From Bifidobacterium vespertilionis (lineage in GTDB: Bacteria; Actinomycetota; Actinomycetes; Actinomycetales; Bifidobacteriaceae): a stretch of DNA of 64,000 nucleotides. This document shows positions 14,891 to 24,310 of the stretch, piece after piece (the stretch's first letter is position 1; every line of letters starts with the position of its first letter). A program made the position numbers and the translations under genes. The notes beneath the pieces were generated by a model. That model worked only from the letters and a program-made list of their open reading frames with translations, searched no databases and was not told the DNA's origin. The stretch covers positions 113,554 to 177,553 of the forward strand of contig NZ_RZNZ01000002.1 of the NCBI RefSeq assembly GCF_008698145.1. The letters are read 5' to 3'.

Positions 14891-16369
14891 ATGACCACCG
14901 AAACCACCATCATCGCCGCCAACACCATCCCCGCCGGCTACTTCGCCGGCAAGGCCCCCGTCATCGTCATGATGGGCGTGTGCGGCTGCGGCAAGACCAC
15001 CGTCGCCGAGCACCTGGCCGCCAAGCTGGGCCTCAAGTCCGCCGAGGCCGACGATTTCCACCCGCAGGCCAACATCGCCAAGATGTCCGCCGGCATCCCG
15101 CTCACCGACGACGACCGCTGGCCCTGGCTGGACACCCTCGCCGCGTGGATCGACGAGCGCATCGCCGCCGGCGAGCCCGCCGTGGTCACCTGCTCGGCCT
15201 TGAAGAGGGCGTACCGCGATCGGCTGCGCCGCGATGGTGTGGTGTTCGTCTACATGAAGGGCTCCTTCGACGAGGTGCTGGAGCGCCTGTCCCATCGTCA
15301 GGGCCACTTCATGAAGCCCAACATGCTGCAGTCCCAGTTCGACATCCTCGAGGAGCCGGGCGCGGACGAGGTGCACGTGGACGTGGAGATCGGCCACGGC
15401 ACCACGCCCGAGCAGGAGTGCGACGCGGTGATCGGCGCGCTGAAGCGGGGCGGCTTCGAGGCGGGTGCCGGGCACATGACCATGGGCATGGTCGGCCTGG
15501 GGCGCATGGGCGGCAACATGGTCCGCCGACTGCGCGCCGGCGGCCACACGATCGTCGGCTTCGACATGAACCCCGAGTCCGGACGCGACGTCGATTCCCT
15601 GGAGGCGTTGGTGGCCGCCCTGTCCGCTCCGCGCGTGGTGTGGATCATGGTGCCGTCCGGCAAGCCGACCGACTCCACCGTGGAGCGCCTGGGCGAGCTG
15701 CTCGAGCCCGGCGACATTGTGATCGACGGCGGCAACTCCAAGTACACCGAGGACCGCGAGCATGCGGCCGCGCTGGCCGAACACGGCATCGGGTTCCTGG
15801 ACTGCGGCGTCTCCGGCGGCGTGTGGGGCGCCGAACGCGGCTATGCGCTCATGGTGGGCGGCGACGACGAAACCTACGCCAAGGTCCTGCCGATCTTCGA
15901 AACCCTCAAGCCCGAGGGCGAATACGGTCTGGTCCACGCCGGTCCGGTGGGTGGCGGCCACTTCGCCAAGATGGTGCACAACGGCATCGAGTACGGCATG
16001 ATGCAGGCGTTCGGCGAGGGCTTCGCTACCATGATGCGCAGCGAGTACATCACCGACCCGGCCAAAACCATGGAGTCGTGGCGCTCCGGATCCGTGGTGG
16101 TCAGCTGGCTGCTCGACCTGTTCGAGAACGCCGCCGCGCACGACCCCGAACTGCGCAACGTGCCGGCCGTCGCCAACGAGTCCGGCGAGGCCCGGTGGAT
16201 GGTCGAGGCCGCGATGGAGCTCGGCGTGCCCACCCCGGCCACCGCGGCGGCCCTCTGGCAGCGCCAGACCTCGCGCGGCGGCGCCGACGACATCCTGCGC
16301 GTGGTGACGGCATTGCGCGCCCAGTTCGGCGGGCATGTGACCAAGGTGGACGAGATCGCCACTTGGTGA
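14891..16369 (+). CDS. Fused gluconokinase / 6-phosphogluconate dehydrogenase
   Basis: One uninterrupted 492-residue frame carries two enzymes. Residues about 20-190 are a GntK-type gluconokinase: P-loop GCGKTT (K35), ADDFHPQANIAKM, and the CSALKRAYRD and GHFMKPNMLQSQ segments. Residues about 196-492 are a short (YqeC-type) decarboxylating 6-phosphogluconate dehydrogenase: dinucleotide motif GMVGLGRMGGNM, DGGNSKY, and catalytic GGGHFAKMVHNGIEYG (lysine near 360). Together they turn gluconate into ribulose-5-phosphate, CO2 and NADH or NADPH. No frameshift is needed, and the junction (GGFEAGAGHMTMGM) is clean. AGAAGGA precedes the ATG. It is the last gene of the gluconate module. Confidence 0.93.
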   Translation: MTTETTIIAANTIPAGYFAGKAPVIVMMGVCGCGKTTVAEHLAAKLGLKSAEADDFHPQANIAKMSAGIPLTDDDRWPWLDTLAAWIDERIAAGEPAVVTCSALKRAYRDRLRRDGVVFVYMKGSFDEVLERLSHRQGHFMKPNMLQSQFDILEEPGADEVHVDVEIGHGTTPEQECDAVIGALKRGGFEAGAGHMTMGMVGLGRMGGNMVRRLRAGGHTIVGFDMNPESGRDVDSLEALVAALSAPRVVWIMVPSGKPTDSTVERLGELLEPGDIVIDGGNSKYTEDREHAAALAEHGIGFLDCGVSGGVWGAERGYALMVGGDDETYAKVLPIFETLKPEGEYGLVHAGPVGGGHFAKMVHNGIEYGMMQAFGEGFATMMRSEYITDPAKTMESWRSGSVVVSWLLDLFENAAAHDPELRNVPAVANESGEARWMVEAAMELGVPTPATAAALWQRQTSRGGADDILRVVTALRAQFGGHVTKVDEIATW

Positions 16370-16376
16370 GCTGCGG

Positions 16377-16418
16377 CTAGTCGCCTTCCCCTAGTCGTCG
16401 CCCCCTAGTCGCCTTCCC
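16377..16418. repeat. Short tandem repeat, 28-bp unit
   Basis: CTAGTCGCCTTCCC occurs at 16377-16390 and again at 16405-16418, with a half-unit CTAGTCGTCGCCCC between. About one and a half copies of a 28-bp unit. Confidence 0.6.
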
Positions 16419-16502
16419 CTAGTCGACGCCCTCGCCTCCCAATGCCGCCCGGTTCTCGCGGCGGTATTGGGAGGGCGTCATGCCGATCGTGCCGAAGGGG
16501 CC
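16419..16502 (-). pseudogene. C-terminal remnant of an AraC-family regulator
   Basis: On the minus strand this reads FGTIGMTPSQYRREN followed shortly by TAG (16419-16421). G-M-T-P-S-Q-Y-R-R is the conserved end of AraC-family DNA-binding domains. Upstream coding sequence is lost: the frame does not continue into a recognisable helix-turn-helix. It lies between the gluconate module and an aldo/keto reductase that it may once have regulated. The rest of the 16370-16681 gap holds only the short tandem repeat. Confidence 0.5.
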
Positions 16503-16681
16503 GATGCTTTTTTGACCCGAACGGGCGGCGTTTCTCGGCCTGGAGCGGAACGGCCTTCGGGCGGGCATGCCGGCGCGTGACAATGATGGGGACGCGATCG
16601 CGGGGCCGTGGGCGGCGTGCCGTGCGGCCGGATTGCGGCGCGTTGCAACGATTGGTTCCGTACGCGGAAAGGATGATGATT

Positions 16682-17641
16682 ATGGCTGATCAGCGTGTGA
16701 AGGTGGGCGGCAGCGACCTCGAGGTGTATCCGCTGGCCTTGGGCGGCAACACGTTCGGATGGACGAGCGACGAGGCGACCAGCCGCGCGGTGCTCGACGC
16801 CTACACGGAGGCGGGCGGCAACTTCATCGACACCGCCGACGTGTACTCGGCGTGGGCGCCGGGCAACGCGGGCGGCGAATCGGAGATCATTCTGGGCCGC
16901 TGGCTGGCCGTGCGCGGCAACCGCGACCGCGTGGTGATCGCCACGAAGGTCAGCGAGCACCCGCAGTACAAGGGCCTGTCCCGCGCGAACGTGCTGGCCG
17001 CCGCGGACGAATCCCTGCTGCGCCTGGGCGTGGAGGAGATCGACCTGTACTACGCGCACTTCGACGACGCTTCGACTCCACTCGAGGAGACCGCCGCCGC
17101 GTTCGACGAGCTGGTCCGCGCCGGCAAGATCCGCGCGATCGGCCTGTCCAACTACACGGCCGAGCGCATCGAGGAGTGGTTCCGGATCGCCCGCGAGCAC
17201 GGCTACGCGCTGCCCGTGGCCCTCGAGCCGCACTACAACCTGGTCCACCGCGGCAACTATGAGCGCACGCTCGCGCCCATCGCCGCGCGCGAGAACCTCG
17301 CCGTGTTCCCGTACTTCTCGCTGGCCGCCGGGTTCCTGACCGGCAAGTACCGCTCCGCCGCGGACGCCGAGGGCAAGGCGCGCCAGGGCATGGTGGCCGA
17401 CTACCTGACCGCCGACGGATTCGCGCTCGTCGACGCGCTGGACGAGGTGGCCAAGGCGCACGGCACGGCGATCGCCACGGTCGCGCTGGCTTGGCTGCGC
17501 CATCGCCCGCAGGTCGCCGGCCCGATCGCCTCGGCCCGCACGCCCGAGCAGCTGCCCGCGCTCCTTGCCTCCACCGCGCTCGACCTGACCGCGGACGAGG
17601 TGGCTGCGCTGGACAAGGCCTCCGAGCCGTTCACCAAGTAG
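16682..17641 (+). CDS. Aldo/keto reductase (AKR, YajO/Tas-like)
   Basis: Encodes 319 residues from the ATG at 16682, 9 nt after GGAAAGG; ATGs at 16673 and 16676 are alternatives. Catalytic D50 and Y55 (NFIDTADVY), a lysine in VVIATKVSEH and a histidine in LYYAHFDD are all present. The C-terminal NADP-binding segment is ASARTPEQL. It reduces aldehydes or ketones with NADPH; the substrate is unknown. A stray AraC remnant just upstream suggests a lost regulator. Confidence 0.88.
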   Translation: MADQRVKVGGSDLEVYPLALGGNTFGWTSDEATSRAVLDAYTEAGGNFIDTADVYSAWAPGNAGGESEIILGRWLAVRGNRDRVVIATKVSEHPQYKGLSRANVLAAADESLLRLGVEEIDLYYAHFDDASTPLEETAAAFDELVRAGKIRAIGLSNYTAERIEEWFRIAREHGYALPVALEPHYNLVHRGNYERTLAPIAARENLAVFPYFSLAAGFLTGKYRSAADAEGKARQGMVADYLTADGFALVDALDEVAKAHGTAIATVALAWLRHRPQVAGPIASARTPEQLPALLASTALDLTADEVAALDKASEPFTK

Positions 17642-17643
17642 TT

Positions 17644-17682
17644 CCTAAGGCCCTAAGGCCCTAAGGTCCTAAGGCCCTAAGG
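17644..17682. repeat. CCTAAGG tandem repeat
   Basis: Five copies of the palindromic core CCTAAGG (once inside TCCTAAGG) at 8-bp spacing directly after the aldo/keto reductase stop codon. It could fold in many registers. Confidence 0.75.
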
Positions 17683-17750
17683 CGGCGGAAGATCATTCTC
17701 GGTTCTGCGGGTTGCGGGTTGGGCAGTGGGCTGGGCAGTGCAGACCGGGC

Positions 17751-17885
17751 AGTGCAAACTGGGCAGATCGGAACGCCTGATTTCCAAACTGGGCGGATCC
17801 GGTCATCTGGAGGCCGATTTTGGTGTCCATATGACCTGATCTGCCCAGTTTGCGACGATCGGGTTCCGATCTGCCCAGTTTGCGG
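17751..17885 (+). repeat. Dispersed CTGGGCAGAT palindromic element, copy 1
   Basis: Two forward units (CAAACTGGGCAGAT at about 17755-17768 and CAAACTGGGCGGAT at about 17785-17798) face two inverted units (ATCTGCCCAGTTTG at about 17839-17852 and 17869-17882). The core between them, GGTCATCTGGAGGCCGATTT, is found inverted in the second copy at 58979-59152. No ORF; it looks like a non-autonomous palindromic element. In the adjoining 17886-18255 I see no convincing gene. Confidence 0.75.
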
Positions 17886-18255
17886 AAGGGCACGGGCCTA
17901 GCGACGCGGGTATTTCGCATAGTCGGGGCGGATCAGCATTTCCAGGGCGTCTTCATGCCGACAGGACCGGTTCGACGCCGACCGGACATGATGGAGATCG
18001 GTGGAATTCCGCGGTTTTTCCTTGGCACGCGGTTGGCATCCGGGCGGTATGCGGCTGATTGGACGCCCTGAAAACGCAGATATCATCCGGAGAAGTCGAA
18101 AATCCGCCCTCAATCATGATGTGATTGCCTCCCGCAGTTCGCCCGTCTTGGTGCGCAGACGCTCATGGGTGTCTTCGCGGGTGGTCCCCGTGAACCCCGT
18201 TAGTCCCTCTGCGTCACCGTGCGCCCCTCTGCGCCACCGTCCGCCCCCCGCGTCC

Positions 18256-18645
18256 GAATTCGCATCCATTTCGAGAATCGGATGCGGGTTGAGACACGGG
18301 GGACCCGGCTGGCGTCTGAATTCGCATCCTTTTCGAGAATTGGATGTGACTTGAGACGCGGGGGACCCGATTTGCGTCTGAATTCGCACCCATTTCCAGA
18401 ATTGGGTGCGGGTTGAGACACGGGAGGTCCGGTTTGCGTCTGAATTCGCATCCTTTTCCGGAATCGGATGCGGGTTGAGACACGGGAGGTCCGACTTGCG
18501 TCCGAATTCGCATCCTTTTCCGGAATCGGATGCGGGTTGAGACACGGGAGGCCCGACTTGCGTCCGAATTCGCACCCATTTCGGGAATCGGATGTGACTT
18601 GAGACACGGGAGGTCCGACTTGCGTCCGAAATCGCACCCGAAATG
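18256..18645. repeat. Array of 62-bp tandem repeats, six full units
   Basis: Units begin GAATTCGCA at 18256, 18318, 18380, 18442, 18504 and 18566, exactly 62 bp apart; a seventh, partial unit starts at 18628. Each unit has a small hairpin (GCATCC...GGATGC) followed by the conserved GTTGAGACACGGG. In unit 3 both arms change together (GCACCC...GGGTGC). Because 62 is not a multiple of 3, all frames are cycled and no protein repeat is implied; the open minus-strand frames are by-products. The array ends about 65 bp before the acetyltransferase start. Confidence 0.9.
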
Positions 18646-18710
18646 CCGGCGGGGAGGCGGTGTGGTACGTTGTCGTCAGTCGTTTTACGTCAGTTTCCGG
18701 AGGGTTCGGC

Positions 18711-19457
18711 ATGCAGTCCAAGTCCAACGTAGCCAACGCGCTCGGCAAGTCCGGTTCGGGCAAGTCCGCGCATGAGTTCCGCAAGGCCACCAAGGCCGAT
18801 CTGCCGGCGATCCTGGCGATCTACGCGCGCGCCCGCAAGCTCATGGCCGCCAATGGCAATCCGACGCAGTGGGGCAAGACCTTCCCGCGCGAATCGGTGA
18901 TCCGCGACGACATCAAGTGCGGCCGCTGCACGCTGCTCGTGGATCATCTGGGCGGCACCGAGGCGGATGCGCCGGCCGGATTCGGTGCGGTCAAGGCGAC
19001 CGCGCGCACGCTGAGGGTCTCCACGCCGGGCAATCCGCAGGGGTATCAGGCAGGGAAATCCGGTGCAACCGGCGCGGCCGACCCCAAGTCCGGCGCGAAG
19101 GCCGGCGCCAGCTCGAAGACATCCGGTGCCGAGCGCATCCTCGCGGTCTTCGCCGTATGCCCGGGGGAGGACCCCACCTACAAGACCATCGACGGCGCCT
19201 GGCTGGATGACGACCGGTATGTGACCATCCACCGCGTCGCCTCCGCCGGAATCATCAAGGGCGCGGCGCACATCATCTTCGGCTGGGTGCTCAGCCACTA
19301 CGACAACGTGCGCGTGGACACCCATCCCAACAACAGGGCCATGCAGCACGTGCTCGCCACCAATGGCTTCACCCGCTGCGGCACCATCCAGCTCATCGAC
19401 AGGCCCACGGACACCCTGCGCATCGCCTTCCAGCGCCACAACCGCAAGGCGGCCTGA
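18711..19457 (+). CDS. GNAT-family N-acetyltransferase
   Basis: Encodes 248 residues; GGAGG lies 6 nt before the chosen ATG. The N-terminal EFRKATKADLPAILAIYARAR is the first GNAT helix. The acetyl-CoA binding and C-terminal segments include HRVASAGIIKGAAHIIFGWVL, VDTHPNNRAMQHVLATNGF and a terminal beta strand. The central part (about 105-140) is a Gly/Ala/Lys/Ser-rich insert (GKSGATGAADPKSGAKAGAS) that looks like a disordered linker. It transfers an acetyl group to an unknown amine. It follows the 62-bp array directly, so the array may sit in its promoter or leader. Confidence 0.82.
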   Translation: MQSKSNVANALGKSGSGKSAHEFRKATKADLPAILAIYARARKLMAANGNPTQWGKTFPRESVIRDDIKCGRCTLLVDHLGGTEADAPAGFGAVKATARTLRVSTPGNPQGYQAGKSGATGAADPKSGAKAGASSKTSGAERILAVFAVCPGEDPTYKTIDGAWLDDDRYVTIHRVASAGIIKGAAHIIFGWVLSHYDNVRVDTHPNNRAMQHVLATNGFTRCGTIQLIDRPTDTLRIAFQRHNRKAA

Positions 19458-19477
19458 TTCGCGCGCCCGCAAGGCAC

Positions 19478-19772
19478 GCAGAATGAGCAAATCCATTGCG
19501 CTAGCGTCCCTTTGGAGCCTGCACCGCAGTGGATTTGCTCATTCTGCGCATTCATCGTCGCAAAGTGAGTAAATCCGCTGCCGTGGAAGCGCCGTGGAGC
19601 GCGCTGCGGAACAAAATGAGCGGATCCATTGCGCTGGAGGCCCCGAAAGGCCCATATCGCAATGGATCCGCTCATTCTATGCAGTTGTCGTCGCAAAGTG
19701 AGCAAATCCATTGCGGTGGGAGACATCTGGAGCCATCTGAATCCTCCACCGCAATGGAATTGCTCACTTTGC
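19478..19772. repeat. Three GAATGAGC hairpin elements between convergent genes
   Basis: Long hairpins lie at 19478-19547, about 19611-19679 and 19693-19772, plus a half-copy at 19561-19586. Arms read (A)GAATGAGCAAATCCATTGCG and its complement. The arms covary: copy 2 has GCGGATCC/GGATCCGC where copy 1 has GCAAATCC/GGATTTGC, and copy 3 has AGTGAGC/GCTCACT where the others have AATGAGC/GCTCATT. The family recurs at 52651-52900. It fills the whole 347-bp gap between the acetyltransferase and the permease; no gene is seen. Confidence 0.8.
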
Positions 19773-19804
19773 CATTGTCTTGGCCGGCCGGCCGAACCCG
19801 GGGA

Positions 19805-21226
19805 TCAGTCCGCCGCGTTGAGCTTGGAGCGCTTGCGGCTGTACGCGAAGTACACCACCAGACCGATGCCGAACCAGACCGCGAACCGCACCCAGGTCTC
19901 CCAGTTCAGGCCGGCGATGAGCACGAAGCAGAAGATGATCGCGCAGATGGGCGTGAACGGCACGAGCGGGGCCTTGAAACCGCGGTGGGCGTCGGGCTGG
20001 GTGTGGCGCATCCACAGGATGCCCGCGGACACGATGATGAACGCGGACAGCGTGCCGATGTTCACCAGCTCGAACAGCACGTTGATGTTGATGAAGCCGC
20101 CGGCGACGGCCGTGAGGATGCCGAAGAACCAGGTGCCCTTGAACGGGGTGCGGTACTTGCTGTGCACGTGGCCGAAGAACTCCGGGAACAGGCCGTCGCG
20201 GCTCATCGCGTAGCAGATGCGGGACTGGCCGTACAGCTGCACGAGCATCACGGTGGTCATGCCCACCAGCGCACCCAGGTTCACGATGAACGCGAGCCAG
20301 TTCATGCCGGTGGCCAGGATCACGCCAGCCACGGGCGCGTCGATGAAGTTGGCGAACTGCTGGTAAGGGACCACGCCGGTCATGATCAGCGTCATGATGA
20401 TGTAGAACACCGTGGAGATGATCAGGGACAGCAGGATGCCCTTGGGCAGCGTCTTGTTGGGATTGACGGTCTCCTCGGCGGAGGATGAGACGGCGTCGAA
20501 GCCGATGAAGCTGAAGAACACGATCGATGCGGCCGGCACGATGCCGTACGGCTGGGTCGATCCGGGCTGGAATGTGTAGATGCCATAGGGGGAGAAGGGC
20601 TTCCAGTTGGCCGGGTTGACGTACCAGACCGTGCACACGATGAACAGCACGATGATCACGAGCTTGATCATCACCATCACGTCGTTGGTCCTCTTGGTCT
20701 GGTTGATGCCGATGGACAGCACCCAGGTGATGAGTAGCACGATCACGAATCCGGGCAGGTTGAAGTACGTGGTGACGCCCGGCGTGGTGCCGTATGCGGC
20801 CGTGAGCTCAACGGGCAGATGCAGCCCGAAGCCCTCCAGCAGCTTGTTGAAGTAGCCCGACCAACCGGCGGACACGGTGGCCGCCTGCAGCGCGTATTCG
20901 AGGATAAGATCCCAGCCGATGATGAATGCGATGAGCTCGCCGAACGCCAGGTAGGAGTAGGAGTATGCGGAGCCGGACACGGGGGCCATGGAGGCGAACT
21001 CCGCGTAGCACAGGCCCGCGAAGCCGCAGCAGATGGCGGCCAGCAGGAACGAGACCGACAGCGCCGGGCCGGCGGTCAGCGCGCCCTTGCCGGTCAGCAC
21101 GAAGATGCCCGTGCCGATGATCGCGCCGATGCCGAGCATCGTCAGATCGAATGTGCGCATGGTGCGCTTGAGCGGGGTGGATTCAGCGACCAGCTGATCC
21201 ACCGACTTCTTGCGAAAAAGATCCAT
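19805..21226 (-). CDS. APC-superfamily amino-acid transporter (cationic amino-acid type)
   Basis: Encodes 473 residues with 12 predicted membrane helices. The first helix has LTMLGIGAIIGTGIFVLTG, and the following helices carry FAGLCYAEFASMAPVSGSAYSYSY and the helix-6 FFSFIGFDAVSSSAEET typical of the YfnA/CAT subgroup. Imports an amino acid, possibly cationic or branched-chain, by proton coupling. Divergent from alr across a 218-bp gap. No Shine-Dalgarno stands out beyond AGAAGA before the ATG. Confidence 0.88.
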   Translation of the reverse strand: MDLFRKKSVDQLVAESTPLKRTMRTFDLTMLGIGAIIGTGIFVLTGKGALTAGPALSVSFLLAAICCGFAGLCYAEFASMAPVSGSAYSYSYLAFGELIAFIIGWDLILEYALQAATVSAGWSGYFNKLLEGFGLHLPVELTAAYGTTPGVTTYFNLPGFVIVLLITWVLSIGINQTKRTNDVMVMIKLVIIVLFIVCTVWYVNPANWKPFSPYGIYTFQPGSTQPYGIVPAASIVFFSFIGFDAVSSSAEETVNPNKTLPKGILLSLIISTVFYIIMTLIMTGVVPYQQFANFIDAPVAGVILATGMNWLAFIVNLGALVGMTTVMLVQLYGQSRICYAMSRDGLFPEFFGHVHSKYRTPFKGTWFFGILTAVAGGFININVLFELVNIGTLSAFIIVSAGILWMRHTQPDAHRGFKAPLVPFTPICAIIFCFVLIAGLNWETWVRFAVWFGIGLVVYFAYSRKRSKLNAAD

Positions 21227-21444
21227 TGTCTTCTCTCAATATACGGAATGGATATGGGCTGGACCGGACGGAGTTCCGGGACCTCGGCACGCCTTAAACG
21301 CCGGGAATCAGAATGACCGCGCGTGAAACAGCACCGCGCGAACATGTTGAGCAAGCATAGGGCGGCATGGGGACAGAAGGCCGCATCGCGATGGACTTCG
21401 TCTCGGAATGCGGGCTCACGAAAACGTCATAGTGCCGCGCCACA

Positions 21445-22812
21445 ATGGAGCGCATGAGTTTGAATGCGGCCCCGGAATGGGTTTTTTCGAGTGAACAGGG
21501 CAAGGCCAACTACAAGGCGGCGTGCAGGAGATATCCCGCGCAGTGCATCGTCGATCTCAAGGCGCTGCGGGACAACATGGCCCGTCTCGTCGAGATCTGC
21601 GGAGGGCCCGATTCGGGCACGGCCGTGATGGGCGTGGTCAAGGCGGACGCCTACGGCCATGGCCTCATCCCGTCAGCCCTGGCGGCACTGGCCGGCGGCG
21701 CGACCTGGCTGGGCACCGCCCAAGCGCACGAGGCGCTCGCCCTGCGCGCGGCCGGCATCGGACCGGATCGCTGCCACATCCTCACCTGGATGTACTCCGG
21801 CCTTGAGGTGCCCTTCGACGAGCTGATCGCCGCGGACTTGGACGTGTCCGTCGGCTCCCTCGCCGGCATCGCGCGCGTGGCCGAGGCCGCCCGCAAGGTG
21901 GGCCGCCCCGCCCGCGTGCATGTCAAGTGCGACACCGGCTTCGGCCGCAACGGCTTCACGCCGGCCGCCTTCGACGAGGCCCTGCGCGAGCTGCGCGAGC
22001 AGGAGGCGCTGGGGCTGATCCGGATCGTGGGCCAGTGGAGCCACCTCGCCGTGGCGGATGCGCCCGACGTGCCTGAGTTCGTCGCATCCACGGACCGTCA
22101 GATCGAGGTGTTCGACGAGTTCACCGATCGCATGCGCGCCGCTGGTCTGGAGCCGCAGATCCGCCATATCGCCAATACGGCCGCCACGCTGGACCGCCCG
22201 AAGGCCCACTACGAGCTCACCCGCCCGGGCATCGGCCTGTACGGCTACGAGCCCGATCCGGCCATGGGAACCCCGCAGCGCTACCATCTCAAGCCCGCCA
22301 TGACCCTGCAGGCCCAGCTTGGCACGGTCAAGGACGTGGAGGCCGGCCACGCCATCTCCTACGGCCGCACCTATCTGGTGCCGCAGAACACGTCCACCGC
22401 CATCGTGCCGCTGGGCTATGCGGACGGCATCCACCGTTCCGCCTCCGGCTTCGACATGCAGGGCGCCAAGCACGTCGAGAAGCTCGGCGGCCCGGTCCGT
22501 CTCATGACCAGGCAGGGGCCCAAGCTGGAGCGCGTCTCCGGCCGCGTGTGCATGGACCAGTTCATCCTCGACCTGCACGGGTCGGCCGCGGACATGGGCA
22601 TCCAGGAGGGCGACACCGTGGTGTTGTTCGGCCCCGGCCGCGGCGAGGCCGTGTGCGAGCCCACCGCCGACGACTGGGCCCGCGCCGCCGAAACGATCAG
22701 CTACGAGATCTTCACCTGCCTGAGGAACCGCATCCCGCGCCTGTACCTCAACGCCGCCGAGGTGCTGCCGCCCGAGGACCTGAAGCTCCTCGACCCCGCG
22801 TCGATCCTATAA
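21445..22812 (+). CDS. alr: Alanine racemase
   Basis: Encodes 455 residues (or 452 from the ATG at 21454). The PLP lysine is K66 in VVKADAYGHG. The catalytic tyrosine lies in the C-terminal domain around GHAISYGRTY; the RIRHIANTAAT and RVCMDQF blocks are intact. It makes D-alanine for peptidoglycan. It is followed after only 10 nt by dgt and then dnaG, an order I associate with bifidobacteria. The N-terminal 30 residues are an extension relative to compact Alr enzymes. Start choice is uncertain because no ribosome site is well placed. Confidence 0.95.
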   Translation: MERMSLNAAPEWVFSSEQGKANYKAACRRYPAQCIVDLKALRDNMARLVEICGGPDSGTAVMGVVKADAYGHGLIPSALAALAGGATWLGTAQAHEALALRAAGIGPDRCHILTWMYSGLEVPFDELIAADLDVSVGSLAGIARVAEAARKVGRPARVHVKCDTGFGRNGFTPAAFDEALRELREQEALGLIRIVGQWSHLAVADAPDVPEFVASTDRQIEVFDEFTDRMRAAGLEPQIRHIANTAATLDRPKAHYELTRPGIGLYGYEPDPAMGTPQRYHLKPAMTLQAQLGTVKDVEAGHAISYGRTYLVPQNTSTAIVPLGYADGIHRSASGFDMQGAKHVEKLGGPVRLMTRQGPKLERVSGRVCMDQFILDLHGSAADMGIQEGDTVVLFGPGRGEAVCEPTADDWARAAETISYEIFTCLRNRIPRLYLNAAEVLPPEDLKLLDPASIL

Positions 22813-22822
22813 GGGGCGAGCA

Positions 22823-24130
<1,308 letters not shown>

Positions 24131-24188
24131 GCCCGGCCTGCCTGCCCGCCCGGCCGCCCTGCTCTGCCCGGCCGCCCGCCCGGCGCAT

Positions 24189-24252
24189 CCCGGAACGTTT
24201 GGTCCGTTTTACGCCGGTTTTTCGGGCCGAAAACGAACCAAACGTTCCGGGC
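24189..24252. repeat. Long hairpin between dgt and dnaG
   Basis: CCCGGAACGTTTGG (from 24189) and its complement CCAAACGTTCCGGG (ending 24252) form the outer stem, extended by CGTTTT/AAAACG with one bulge; the loop is about 20 nt. No T-run on either side. It may terminate the alr-dgt transcript or be another intergenic palindromic element. Confidence 0.65.
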
Positions 24253-24296
24253 TGTCGAATGCGCCGGAATGCGCCGGAATGCACCCGGCCGTGCGC

Positions 24297-24302
24297 TACT
24301 GT
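24297..24302 (+). promoter_or_regulatory. -10 box of dnaG, leaderless type
   Basis: TACTGT ends 8 nt before the dnaG ATG, and no Shine-Dalgarno is present between. This matches the TACAGT boxes before recQ and the C26 peptidase gene. Confidence 0.45.
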
Positions 24303-24310
24303 AGTGAGCT

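Noticed and set aside
17898..18113. A 71-codon minus-strand frame ending HEDALEMLIRPDYAKYPRR
   Set aside because: The ending looks protein-like, but the first part is unlike any family, there is no ribosome site, and repeats lie on both sides. It may be a relic; not enough to call.
18256..18645. The 62-bp array as a CRISPR array
   Set aside because: The whole 62-bp unit is conserved, with no variable spacer part.
18114..18793. Overlapping minus-strand frames of 120-200 codons with repeated CEFGRKS and NPHPIPEKDAN segments
   Set aside because: They are produced by the 62-bp array, whose unit is not a multiple of three, so the three frames rotate through it; there is no start site and no domain.
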